From contig OX326960.1 in the NCBI GenBank assembly GCA_946800325.1, positions 19,114,393 to 19,178,392 on the forward strand: DNA of 64,000 nucleotides, read 5' to 3'. Below the pieces are notes generated by a model. The model did no database searches and was not told the DNA's origin. It saw nothing but the letters and a program-made list of their open reading frames with translations. Shown here in pieces: positions 24,441 to 36,347 of this stretch. How positions within the stretch are numbered: the stretch's first letter is position 1; every line of letters begins with the position of its first letter. The position numbers were made by a program, and so were the translations under genes. Origin of the DNA: Luzula sylvatica (lineage: Eukaryota; Streptophyta; Magnoliopsida; Poales; Juncaceae).

Positions 24441-27400
24441 AAAACAGAGTACCTAAAAAACACCACAAAATTAACAAACAACAAAAAGTATATAAATGAA
24501 ATAATAACAGATTAATAATCATACAATAAACAACAAAAAGTATATAAATAAAATTAAATAGAGAGTACACTCCGTCATCTTCCTTCGGAGAGAAAAAAAT
24601 AAAATAAAATACAATAAACAACAGACGAGCATGTTCGGAGAGAGAGATAAATAATAAATCACCCTCCAAAATAAAGAGACGGTTGATTCTGCCCGTTTCC
24701 GAGCCATCCCCCTTATCGTCCGCGCCAAACCCGAAAAGAAAATTCTCATCAGAGAAAATCTCAACTTTTCTAGAGAGAGAAAGTTGTTTTACCAAAAGGA
24801 TTTTCCCACGTGTACACATACGTAACGGGTAATACGACCCATGCGGCCGAAGATATGAGTTTTAAAACGTAGCGTAGCATAGTTTTACTGCCAAGGACAT
24901 GCTTCTTCTCGCCTTCCAGCTCAGCACCACATCCAATATCGCTACAATAAATAAATAAATAAGTAATATTTTCGAGGAGAGAGAAAAAGAGATGAGAGAG
25001 AGAGAGAGACCTTGGCCGAGTTTGAGAACGGCGGCGGTGATGAAAATGCTCAAGACTTGCTTAAATACGCCTTGATCGAAAATATCGCCTATGGAGCCCC
25101 CGTTCCATGCGATGATTATCATAGCCTGAAAATATAAAAAAATAACTAAATAAAAATCCATGAAAATAAAGATTGGTTGGCTTATCATGATAATTGAGAA
25201 GGAACCTGTAAGGATAATATTAAGAAGCTCCACATTCTATCGAAACTTCGGAAAATATGCCAAAAGGACCTTATTTCTACGAAATTTATCTTTCCCATCC
25301 ACCTGTCACTACTATTATTCGGTCTGTTTTCCTGTGTCTAAACGCAAAAAAAAAATCAATAATTTTAAACAATTAACAGAGTAAAAGATAAAGAAATTAC
25401 CGCATTTTTATTATTTCGAGAATTTGAAGGGGGTTTACAGAAAAAATCCGCATCCGCTCTCATTGGCCATCCTAATCTGAAGCAATCCGCTGACCTGTCA
25501 TAAACATCAAAAATAAAATCTCAGAAATTAATATTTATAAATAAACTTTTTTCAAACATACCAGAAATATTCATTCAAATCGTCGTAATTTCTCCAATGG
25601 GAATGCTTCGATTTGATCTTTTTGCTCCTCTCCGCTTCCTACAAAAATCAATAATTTCAAAAATACCCTCCTCCCAAAAAATATATATTATTAATTTATT
25701 ACCTCTCTGATGACATCATAAATGGGGGTGACGACTTTGAGCAAAAAGGCTTCTTTGTCTCCGCCATAAGCAGGTTTGATATTTTCACCCGTCATTGTAC
25801 TCACATTTCCAACGAGCATTCCGTGCAATTCAGACGCCATCTAAATCGATTAAAAAAATATAAATTACATACATGCCCTTTCATTATATATATTCAAAAA
25901 AATTAAAAAAATTACGTGATGATAAATGTAGCAAAGACATTCTGGCATGAAGCGCAAATTAGCAGCCTCGCCCCAAATAAGTAGATATAATCCCATGTAA
26001 AGAAGCTTTCTTTGTTGCACCTCTTGTTGAATTGTTGGTAACCTAAAATATTATTATCAATATTATTTTTTTAAAATAATTTAATTATTTTTTTGGTATT
26101 TTACGTACCAAAGACTACTTATTCGGTTCAGATACTTGCACCATTTCTTGTAATTCTTGAAAAGCTTCTTCATCACATCCGTTAGTGCTCGGTCATCCAA
26201 CTATTGTAAATAACCAAAAATGTCAGGACTAATTTGTAATTATTGCAAAAAATAATAATTAATTAATTAATTAACCTTTGGTTGCTGATCTGGCTTAGGG
26301 AATTGTCTTATGTGAACGTTTGCAAGCAATAAAATAAGATGCTCTCTTTGATTCGCCACATTATCTTTCTGCACACACATTATCATAAATAGGGGTTAAA
26401 ATTTTGAATAAGTAGAGGGTATAAATGCAAAATAGTGCAAAATTTTAAAATACCTGAAAACCAAACATGCCTTGAAGCCAATCGAGAAGATCTTCATTAG
26501 GTTTCTTTTCATGTTCTTTTGGCCAAGGTAAACCTCTTGTATTACGCAGAGCAATTACAGCAGCTTGAATCTTTCAAAATATCAAAAAAGGACGTTAAAT
26601 ATTAAAATAAATTGAAACAAAGTGGATCAGGTTAAGTTAAAATGAACCTCAGGGTAACGCATAATAGCTTGGTTTGCACTGTCGGGATCGAGAGGGAGAA
26701 TGTTATATAAGCCACATAAATTTTCTTCTTTTCTTCGACTTTGTTATGCGTCTCCAAAACCTACACAAATGCAACGAATATCATAAATAGCGTTTTCGAG
26801 CTAAGAATTAGGGTTTAGGGTTTAGTGAATATACCGATTGATCGAGTTCGATGGATTGAGTGAGATTGACGGCCTTTAACACCTCGAATAACACTGCAGC
26901 GGTTTGATATGCTTTGGTCAATTGTGCTCTGTAAATAAATAACCCAAAAATATTAATACGAATAAAATTATTATATATTTAAGAATTGAAAATGGACGGT
27001 ACCGATCAGCTTTATCAGCGGCGTTTTGGAGGGCTTGGATATATTTCTTGTAGAAATGTTGGTAGAAACTTGTCATTTCTCTTGATCGCTTTGCTTCACT
27101 CTTCCTTTTAATGTGGGATAATTTTCTAGAAATATATAGGAATTGTTAGAATATTATAGGAATAAAATGATGTTAAAATAATAGTGAGATAATACAATAT
27201 AATTTAGTTTAATTTACTCTTTCGAGACATTGAAGAAGAGCGGTTTTGAATTGGCAGACCCCACAACCACTTGAAGCAGGATCGACCCTGTGTGCCTTTT
27301 CAAATGCATAAAATCGACCTAATTTCATCCCAATTTTTTTTAAATTAAATTAAAATATATTCTACATACTGAAAGGACTAAAAAATGACAAAAAGAAAGA

Positions 27401-27549
27401 CTACCCAAAATGTGTCTTTCGACTAAAGAAGACGGTACGACCTCACTGTCAAAAATCGATTCGCCCAGATTGCCAGCTGTCTGGGTCCTCAAAATCCGGC
27501 ATGTGGGGCCCGGCTGGTGCTCTTGACCCCGCCTCGAAGACGAGGCCAT
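24441..27549 (-). pseudogene. Truncated callose synthase pseudogene (exons 1-18)
   Basis: Starts with the same ATG context and [16 protein letters not shown] as the intact gene, then carries recognisable exons down to the first bases of exon 18. Lesions seen: about 300 bp lost from the end of exon 1 through most of intron 1 (junction near 27415), removing the donor; one base lost at the exon 3 acceptor (about 27128) and one within exon 3 (about 27085); a 2-bp TA gain in exon 5 (about 26706); frame changes in exon 16 (24640-24720); and about 180 bp lost across exons 16-17. The catalytic region was never copied, so no enzyme could be made. Its leader, TATA-like site and most splice sites are still present, so it may be transcribed toward the intact gene. 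Confidence 0.9.
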
Positions 27550-28129
27550 GTTTTCGGTGATTATTCAACAAAACCCTAGAAAAAACCGAGTAAGATTTGG
27601 CCAAATGAGGAGGAAATATAAGTTAAAAATCTGAAAAAATTAAATGAGAGGAAAAGGTGGAAAGTATTTAGTATTTATGAGTAAAATTTTGCACTAGTAA
27701 TACAGGGAAAATATCAAATAAGCTAGAATAAATATGCGATTTGACCTCAATTGAAATTAAAATAGGCATTCCTTTCTTTCCACGTACAGCCGCAAAACAA
27801 CAGGTTCATGCATCTATCCCACCCCAAAATTAAGGTTTTTTTTGACAAAACTCACTGAGCCACAGTATATAACCCAAGTTTTCACAGTAAAATCACTTGA
27901 AAAACAAATCTCATAAAAAATAACAGGCTAAAAGGTTTAACTGAAGCTGCGTAAAGCTGAACCCCCAAATCGAATACAAAAGGTTATGAAATATCGATCT
28001 GAACTCCGAAAAAGCAGCTCACCTTGAGAGAAAACCCTAGATCGACGGAAAGCCGGTAAGGATGAGCGAACAAGGGTTGCTGGTACCGTACCAGTTGGTC
28101 CAGCAGCTTTGCTTAAAGCATGAAGTGAG

Positions 28130-28163
<34 letters not shown>

Positions 28164-28531
28164 CTGCACAACAAAACTGGAATGTGGTGACGGCGTGGCT
28201 ATTTTCAAATTTTAGGCTGATATTTTTCCGTACCAATCCTTGTTTTTCCTGTATTTTCAACAATAAGCCTCAACTTATCACCAAGTACATTTTCATAAAT
28301 TTGTCTAATTTGTAAATATATTGTTATGATTTATGAATAAACTATATGATCACATAATACAAATTTCAATATGACACAAAAATGTAAGCGATCATATCAT
28401 TATTTTAAAATTATTGAAGACAAAATTTCAGAAAAAAAAATTATAATCTTGTTTACAAAAGTATATTTTATAAAATTATATTGTTTGGTTATGATTATTT
28501 TAACTATTTATTTGATGTTAGTTTATGATTA

Positions 28532-28540
28532 GTTTATATA
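28532..28540 (-). promoter_or_regulatory. Candidate TATA box of the callose synthase pseudogene
   Basis: Complement of the TATATAAAC at 13075-13083. The insertion at 28779 lies about 240 bp further upstream and so separates this core promoter from the older upstream region now at 32015-32770. Confidence 0.35.
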
Positions 28541-28778
28541 TTGAATATGTGATTCTCTCAAAAATTTAAAAATTATAATATATAATATTATTTAATAATT
28601 TGTATTTATAATGAATGTAATCATCGTTTAAGAAACGAGATTATTGAATAGTTTATTCACATAATATGTCAGAAAAGATTAATAGATTTTTCAAAATTAT
28701 GAAAAAGAAAGGTCCGTTCGTTAATTTATTTTTTATATTGGACCAGTATAAAATATTTCTCTCCGGATATAATGCAAA

Positions 28779-31700
28779 GGGAAATTATACTTTGAACCCA
28801 GATTTCAACACAAACTTCTCGATGACCTCACATGTGATGTCATTCCCATTAATCCATGCGTACCCTATTTTATTGACTTGGTGTTAATCCGTGGGGCACC
28901 CAGCTCAATTAATCCAGTAGTCTCAAAGCCCACGCCAGCCATCCCATCTATACCCCTCTTTCACATCTTGTCCCCTCCCCCTATTCTACTCTTTCACGCC
29001 AGCCCCGTACACAAGCCCCTCGTGTCCTCTCTTCCTATTCTCCTCTTTCACGCCTGCACTCGCCATGGTTGCTCCAAAAGGTGGACGGCCTCTATTCTCC
29101 TCTTCTGCGCTTACAAATGTATATCCCTGGAAGAAGGGGATCCTGATTACTGGTCGTGGCGGAGAAAGCGGAAGTGCACACATCGACGGGTGAGAAAGGG
29201 GGAGTTCGACTCTATCTCCAGCCTCTGATGATTCTCAATTGAAAATTCCTCCAGCTGAATTCTAAATCAATTTTGAGGTGATTTCTAAATCAATTTTGTC
29301 CTCCACCTGACTTCTAAATCAATTTTGAGGTGATTTCTAAATCAATTTTGAGGCAATTAGGGTTTATTCGCTGATTTTTAAATCAATTTTAAGCTATCCT
29401 CTGACGGTTAACTGGTATTTACTGTAAACATTTAATTTAATTCACTGATTTTCCATGTTAACAGGATTACTGTTAATTGTTAATCCAAATATAAGGTTAA
29501 TTAATTGAAATTTTGGGTTCATGAAAAGGTCTTTATCTAGCTAATTATCTACTTGAATTGATTCCAATTTAGGATTAAGTTAAGTCCTCTTAGTTAATTC
29601 TTACATTAAAACTATAGAACTAGCTAGGCCTTCTTTGTAAACTGGTCAGTTGTGAAGAATATATAGTTTTATTTTTACTATCAATAATTTTCATGTATAG
29701 TTTTATTTAATAGTTATTTTCTAATTCCAATTTTATTTTTTTCTTCAATTTAGGTTTTTGCCTTTAAGCCGGAGCAAACACTCTTCTTCGAGCCAACGAA
29801 TCGCTGGAGATTTCAGGTGAATTCGTACCTTTAACTCGATTAATGTTTCTTGAAGTTCATATTAAGTGTCGGGATTTTTCAGGTTTTTGCCTTTAAGACT
29901 GAGATTCATTTTTAAGTATGTATTAGTGTCGGGATTATTGTTTTATTTGTAATTCATGTAGAAAATTGGTTGTAATTTGTTTTCATGAATTTTGAATGTA
30001 TTATTAATTGTGGATTAAATGGATTATCCTTTGTGAATTAGTGTCGGGATTGTTGTTAATTGTCGATTTTCTGTAGTTCACTCATTTTCTTTAATTAATG
30101 TTGAATCAATTTTAATTCACTGATTTTCTTTAGTTCATTTTTTCCGATTTTCACTGTCAATTGATGGTTACTTCGTATAATCATTTATTTTATTTTATAT
30201 TAATTATATTTTTTTTCAGGGACTCAATCAGAAATGGATGGATTGGTGCCTTGGTGGTCGAGTTGGCTGTTAATTGGTGTTCAAGATAACCGAGATATTA
30301 TTTATATGTAAATTTTGTTGTATAATTTTCTGATAACCGAGATGTAATAGTTTTTGTGATTTACTTGTTTTGATTTATAATATTTGTAAGTTCTTAATTT
30401 GCGTATTATTTATATGTAAATTTCAAGTATATACCACTGATTAAATGGATTATCATTTCCAATATTATTTGCGTATTATTTAAATTCAACTTGTTATTTT
30501 CAATACCACTTGTTTATTCGTATCATTTCAATTCAACTTGTTATTTTCAATTCCACTCGTTTATTCTACGGAAAATTGTCAAATTGTTGCTTAATGGTCT
30601 TGGAATAATTCAGTTCATAAAAAAAATTTACTGACTTTTTAGATGATTAATTGTTATTAAGAGTGATTAATACGTTGTTACATTTAACATTTAACATACA
30701 TTAGAGACCGAATCAATTAACATGATAATGTTCAAAACCTGCGAGTTCAAACAAAGTAGGACATTACATGAAATGTTAATTATCATATTAATTCAATTAA
30801 CCCAAAAAATAAAACAATTTGAATCAATTAACAACATAATTATACAAATCAATTTACATATAAATTACATCAACATTACATCAATTAATAGATTACATTT
30901 ACGCTCTCTCCAATTAACAATTTTTTTTTATAATTATTACAACCTACAACAAATATCTTTCTTTTTTGCAAATTAACAGAAAATATTACAAAAAAACTGA
31001 AAAGTGGAAAAACACCTAAAATCATCATTTTTAAAACCTGCAAAAAAAAGTATATAATACATAAATGACACAAATTTGGTACAAACTTATCTAAAAAAGA
31101 ATGAAATTTAATTAAATGATAATTAATCAAAGCATGAAAATTAAATCAATTCATCATGAAAATTATATGGAAGACCATAAACCAATAAAATCGGCTGCAC
31201 GATCAATTAATCATGACATTTTGACCCATTCCTTAACGTCAAAATTAACTCACTGCAAAAAAAATTGACTGCAAAATCAATTCAAGAAAAATAATTGGCT
31301 GCGAAATTAAGATAAATACTACGATTTGAGTCAATAATGGACTGATAATCAAAATGTATATACCTCATTAATGGTCTGCAATTTCTAAACTGGGCACAAC
31401 AATTCGAACAAACATATCCAGCACGAAAATTAATTCACGAATCTGAAATTAATCCGAACAAAACATACCTCAATAATGACCTGCAATTAACTCAAAAAAT
31501 CTGAAATATACATCACACCCTTCAAATAGCAAACAAAAATAAAATAAGAAAAGACGTTTATTACTTGATACGATCAACGAGAGAGACGCATATTTCGAGC
31601 TACAAGAAAATCGTCGTTCATCGTCGTTATTTTGCTCAAAAGCGAGGAGAGAGCCATCGATTCGCGTCTGGGTTGGGTCTGTGATTTCGGAGGAGAGAGG

Positions 31701-32014
31701 GTAGGGTTGGGTTATTAGATGGGTCATTCAAATTTCACTTTAATTCAAAAATCGGATGAGGGTACAATCTAATTAATGCCGACCATCATTAGTGGAGGAG
31801 ACTGAGTGATTGTACCATATATGTACGAGCCTGTCCATTTTTCTCTCACTGAACATTTAATCCAAGATTCTATTAATCCAGCCACAACAAAAAGGCCCAA
31901 ACCATTATAGGGAGCCGGCCGACTTACTAGCCCGCTTAATGATCAACCGGGCTTTCAAAAAGCTGAGTCATCGAGGCTCCCGCTGGACATCCACAGTTCA
32001 CAGTATATGGCCTC
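28779..32014. mobile_element. 3.2 kb Mutator-like insertion
   Basis: Flanked by a perfect 9-bp duplication TAATGCAAA (28770-28778 and 32015-32023). Removing the insert and one copy restores colinearity with the left arm (cattatatc next to catttcc, about 12826-12840), which is an empty site. The ends are weak inverted repeats: starting 8 bp in, TATACTTTGAAC faces TATACTGTGAAC (11 of 12). A 9-bp TSD is typical of Mutator-like elements. I find no transposase. Inside are a CT-rich stretch (28930-29200) with open but unrecognised frames, the 23-bp tandem repeat at 29258-29390, and exon-like pieces with donor or acceptor sites (29755-29816 and 30220-30290). It may carry captured host fragments. Confidence 0.75.
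29258..29390. repeat. Tandem repeat 'ttctaaatcaattttgaggtga'
   Basis: Five to six imperfect units of about 22-23 bp inside the Mutator-like insertion. Slippage probably expanded them. Confidence 0.75.
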
Positions 32015-32770
32015 TAATGCAAATGGAAAACGAATCGACAGGACCGAGGTAATAGTGAGAGAGAGGGGGGCAGACTTTTTCTTCTTATTACCGTTTTGCC
32101 ACTGAGGCAGTGACCCTTGTGTTTGGCTAACCAAGAATATCGAAGCTTAGCAATTTTAATTTTTTAATGGGGATAATTCATATAAAAGAACGAGAAAATA
32201 ATTGTGTGTATATGAACGCTGCAAATAATATTTTAAGGGTTATTTTATAAAAAGAAATAATGTAATAATAGTCAAATCGAAAATTTAATATGATATATAC
32301 GTGCACTAATAATTTGGATGGCCAAATTATATTCCACACCATGAATATTTATTGGATTTGCATATGTATAGTTATACAATAAAACTACGATTATTATTAA
32401 ATAAATGCGCAAATTTTATTTTCTACGTATAAAACATAGGGAAATTGAGCAAGAAATATAAAACATAGTTATTTTTTTTTATTATTAATAAAACATAGGG
32501 AAATTTGACTATGCCCCATAATTCTCCACCACATTCTACGTATCCTAATTTACACGCTTAATTAATATAGTGATTGACAAATAACATATAATTAACGGTT
32601 AATTAATATTAATTAAGAATTGTTAATTCTTATGTATGTTAATTATATATTAGTTAACTATTATATATTAATTAACTAGTAATTGTGTTTTTTGGTTAAT
32701 TATTATGTTAATTAGGATATAAAGAATGTGATGGGAGATTTTAGGAACATAATAAATAGGCTCTAAAAAT

Positions 32771-33515
32771 ATATTTGTTTGAAAATGTTGTATTTTAGAA
32801 CAAATTATATTATGTATAAATGTATAAATATATTAATATATTTACTAGTTTGTCGATGATCACTTATGATGAAATAAATAAAATACATGAGACTAATTTT
32901 ATAGTATGTATTTGAAAAATAAAATAAGCCCATTCAAGGTCACGGTTATACCACCCCACGTGGTTGAAACTTCCATTGAAGTATTATAATTCCATCCTTA
33001 CATTGAGATTCATAACATTGTATCGGGCAAATATTATGTTCTGGTTCGACCATGATGAAATTGATTGTGAGAAAACGAAGTTCAAATGATATAATACACA
33101 TTTTTTTTTAATTAAGGGGCATTGTCACCTTCAGATGTTATATATACTAAAAATAAAAAGAAGAATTACATTTTCTTGATCAAATAAAATAAAATCGTAC
33201 TGGATCCGGATCCGTCGGTGACTGGTCATCGTGGGCTTGTTGTCTACTTCATGCCGATGACGTATCCTTTTGTTGTTTGTTGATTCTATCTGTCGTTGCT
33301 TCTCCTTGCCCGAACTTGGCCACTAGCACGAAATGAGAGTCAGGACTAGTGGGCAAGGACATTTTTGCTGTTTATCAAGAATAAAGATAATCTGTTAAAA
33401 GGGGAAAAAAGAGAGAAAAAACACCTTGGCCATCTGTTAAGAGAAGAGAGATGAAGAAGGGCTATCTTGGACGTCTATCGAGAAAAGAAAGAGAAGTGAG
33501 GTCATATTTTTCGTT

Positions 33516-33578
<63 letters not shown>

Positions 33579-33754
33579 GTGATGCGTCAAAAGGAAAATT
33601 GTGGGTAGTGATCGATGGAGGGAGAGGAGAGGGTGGACACGATACAATAATTAAATGCTTGTAAATGAATTCGGCACGATATATAATCATTCTTTTCCAG
33701 ATTATTCGCCGTACTGAAACTCATCCACAATCAATTGTTATTACCAAATCATCA
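32771..33754. repeat. E-type flank of F-box copy 1, with GA microsatellite
   Basis: From about 32980 the sequence matches 42240-42894 in the same orientation (tcataacatt...attatgtt, cgtcgtgggcttgttgtct or cgtgggcttgttgtct, ttgcttct.cttg.ccgaact). It includes an (AG)n run of about 55 bp at 33520-33574. A third, inverted copy of the last part lies at 54290-54510. The first 200 bases hold nothing I recognise. Confidence 0.7.
33520..33574. repeat. (AG)n microsatellite
   Basis: About 27 uninterrupted GA units. The equivalent position in the copy at 42760-42790 has about 15 units. Reading frames across it give artificial SLSLSL or RERERE peptides. Confidence 0.95.
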
Positions 33755-34712
33755 ATGACTCCCACCATCACTAACACCAACAGTCCAAGAGGAACAAAAA
33801 ATCTGTAGTAGAAGAACAAAAAGATTACAACAGTTTTCTTCCAAACACCCTTCTCTTTACTCTCATTTTTCTTCTTCCCATCAATGAATGAGCACGTACG
33901 TGAGTCCTTTCTGGGCCCTGGCGAGATTTATGGACGGAAACTCCGCTCTAGTAAGATGATGTTGCTATTCACTTCGACAAATCCTCCACCGATCGTCGTC
34001 AGAGAAGTAAAAGAGAAAAGCGGAGGGAACTTCATCCCCATGCAAGACGAAGATGGTTGGTGTCGCTAAATTTTCTTTAGGCTTACCGCTACACACACTG
34101 GACCAATCAATAGTTGTCATGTGTTCTGATTCGACCATCTCATCTACTACCCTACCGTGGACAACATGATTCAATGTCTCGGGAACAAATGTCTATAATC
34201 TCTTCATTTTTCGTTTTCTAGTTACAAATCCATATTTGGGTATAAATTGCTCAAACTCCTTCTCCCTTACCGGCCCTTGAAGAGATTAAACCATTATTTT
34301 GTGAAGTTTCCGATTCACCGTGCACCTCGATGTTTCCTAATCTTATTGAAATCAACTTGTGCTTTGTTTGTTTGAACGATGTATTCTTTGCATGTATTTT
34401 ATCTTCATGCATGAATTTGGAAATCATGAAGTTGTATAATTGTACCGGTCTCGATACGGTGAATGTTTCATCCCCAAAATTGTGAGTTTTTTCCATGACG
34501 AATTCACACGATTTCGATAAAGGAGTTGATTATTGATGATGTCCCGAACCCTTTAGAATTGATGCTCTGAGAATTTACGACGCAACGAACTAAGGTCGCA
34601 GTTCATAATGTCCCTAAGATTTAACTACTCGGTTTCATTTGCTTCCATTTGGTCTCGAATAATATATTCCGCCTATTGAAGCTTGGCTTAAATTCACAGA
34701 TGAGGTACTTTA
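33755..34712 (+). pseudogene. F-box/LRR pseudogene, copy 1 (E-type)
   Basis: Same layout as the copy at 63135: an ATG at 33755, a basic stretch, a degraded F box (33830-33920), then LRR-like sequence, here CFVCLNDVFFACILSSCMNL and MKLYNCTGLDTVNVSSPKL (about 34340-34485). Stops fall just after the start (ctgtagtag at about 33810), at the F box, and again before VDY. No frame joins the parts, so it is dead. F-box/LRR (FBD-like) proteins are SCF substrate adaptors and form very large, fast-turnover families in plants. Its 3' end faces copy 2. Confidence 0.8.
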
Positions 34713-34719
34713 CATTTTG

Positions 34720-35450
34720 ATAATTTAATTCAATTATATTTTTGATTGAACATGAATTGTGCAAATATGGAAATTTTATTCGAAACGTTACTGTTTGTTA
34801 AGTGTTCGGTTGAATTACTTAGAAGGGTTAGAAATCTCTAAAGTTTTATATGGTTAATTGTATACATCAAGATTTATGGCGTATAAAAAACTTCACAAAA
34901 ATATATAGAGGTTTAATTTTTTCAAGGGGATAAGGGAGCAGGAATTGAGGCAATTTGTACCCAAATTTGGAGATGTAACTATAAAACGAGAGACAGAGAG
35001 ATTGGAGGTCATTGTTTTTTAGGCATTGCATCATGTTTTCGAGGCATTGAATCGTGTTGTCCACAACTATTGATTGGCCTGTTGTGTGTAGCGATAAGCC
35101 TAGAGAAAACCCAGTAACATGATTCAATGCCTCGAAAACAATGGCCTCCAATCTCTCCATTTTTCGTTTTGTATTTACAACTTCAAATTTGGGTACAAAT
35201 TGACCCAATTCCTTCTTACTTACAGCTCCTTGAATAAACTAAACCATTATTTGGGCGAAGTTTCCGATTCACCGTACACCTCGATGTATTCAATAAGCAT
35301 ACAAAACTTTACATATTTTTTAACCCATCTAAGTAATTCAATTAAACACATAACATACAGTAAAGTTTCAAATAAAATATCCATATTTGTAGAGATTATT
35401 TTCAATCACAAATATAATTAAAGTAAATTCTAAATAAGTAAAGTACCTCG
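34720..35450. repeat. Palindromic junction between F-box copies 1 and 2
   Basis: Two nested inverted repeats. The outer one matches the 3' flank of copy 1 (34690-34860) with the complement of 35270-35460. The inner one pairs about 34915-35035 with about 35115-35235 (catgattcaatgcctcgaaa and its complement) and holds the middle part of the F-box gene in both orientations. This needs more than one inversion or template switch. Confidence 0.7.
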
Positions 35451-36347
35451 TTTGTTAATTTAATCCAAACTTCACCGATGCAAAATATATTATTCGAGAC
35501 CAAATGGAAGCAAACGAAACCGAGTAATTGAAGCTTAGGGGAATTATGAACCGTGACATTAGTTCATTGCGTCATAAATTATCAGATCATCAATTCTTCA
35601 AGGTTTGAGACAACATCAATAATGAACTCCTTTAATCGATTGAATCGCCCTAATTCGTCATGGAACAAAACTCTCAATTTTAGAGATGAAACCTACACCG
35701 CATTGGGACCAATACAGTTATACAACTTCTTGATCCCAAATTCACGCATGAAGATAAAATATATTCAACAAATTCAAACAAACAAACCTCAAATCGATTT
35801 CAATCAGATTAAGTAACTTCACAAAAATAAATGTTTAATTTTTTCAAGGAGTGGTAAGGGAGAAGGAATTTGGGCAATTTGTTCCCAAATTTGAAGTGGT
35901 AACTAGAAAACAAAGAGATGGAGAGATTGGAGGCCTTTGCTTTTGAGTATAGTAGATGAGGTGGTCAAAACGATACAAGCGTCAACTATTGATTGACCCG
36001 TTGTATGTAGTGATAAGCCTAGAAAATTCAACGACGCCAGTTATCTTCGTCAAAATGGGGGGAGAAGTCCTCTCTGTTTCCCCTTTATTACTTCTTCGAC
36101 GATGACCGGTGGAGGATTTGTTGAAGTGAATAACAACATTGTCAAAATGAGGCGGAGCTGCAGTCCGCATATTCCGCCAGGGCCGAGAGAGGATGCACGT
36201 ACGTGCACAATCTTAGACAGGAAGAAGAGAGATGAGAGTAAGGAGAATCATGTTTGGAAGAAGCCGGATGTAGTCTTTTTCTTCTTCTTCAACAATTTTT
36301 TCGTGCCTCTTGGACTACTGATATTGATGATGGTTAGTTGGTGCCAT
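35451..36347 (-). pseudogene. F-box/LRR pseudogene, copy 2 (S-type)
   Basis: The homologous ATG is at 36347 on the minus strand. The F-box end reads MRTAAPPHFDNVVIHFNKSS (codons at about 36170-36110), matching copies 1 and 6. A degraded LRR tail follows to about 35470. A stop interrupts the F box (VxDCARTCILSRPW with a stop after V, near 36215) and frames change again at 35980 and 35800. It faces copy 1 tail-to-tail. Confidence 0.78.

Larger units (their letters stand above)
24441..32770 (-). repeat. Right arm of the callose synthase inverted duplication
   Basis: Reverse complement of 11853-17540. Colinear parts are 24441-28778 (exon 18 start back to the core promoter) and 32015-32770 (far upstream region), split by the insertion at 28779-32014. 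Beyond 24441 and 32770 the two arms share nothing. Confidence 0.92.

Noticed and set aside
28986..29228. Overlapping open frames in the CT-rich part of the Mutator-like insertion
   Set aside because: No recognisable domain and both strands are open, as expected from skewed composition. Kept only as a possible captured fragment.
33462..33690. Frames with long SLSLSL or RERERE runs (also at 13405, 28000, 42525 and 42661)
   Set aside because: They read through GA/CT microsatellites and have no other coding evidence.
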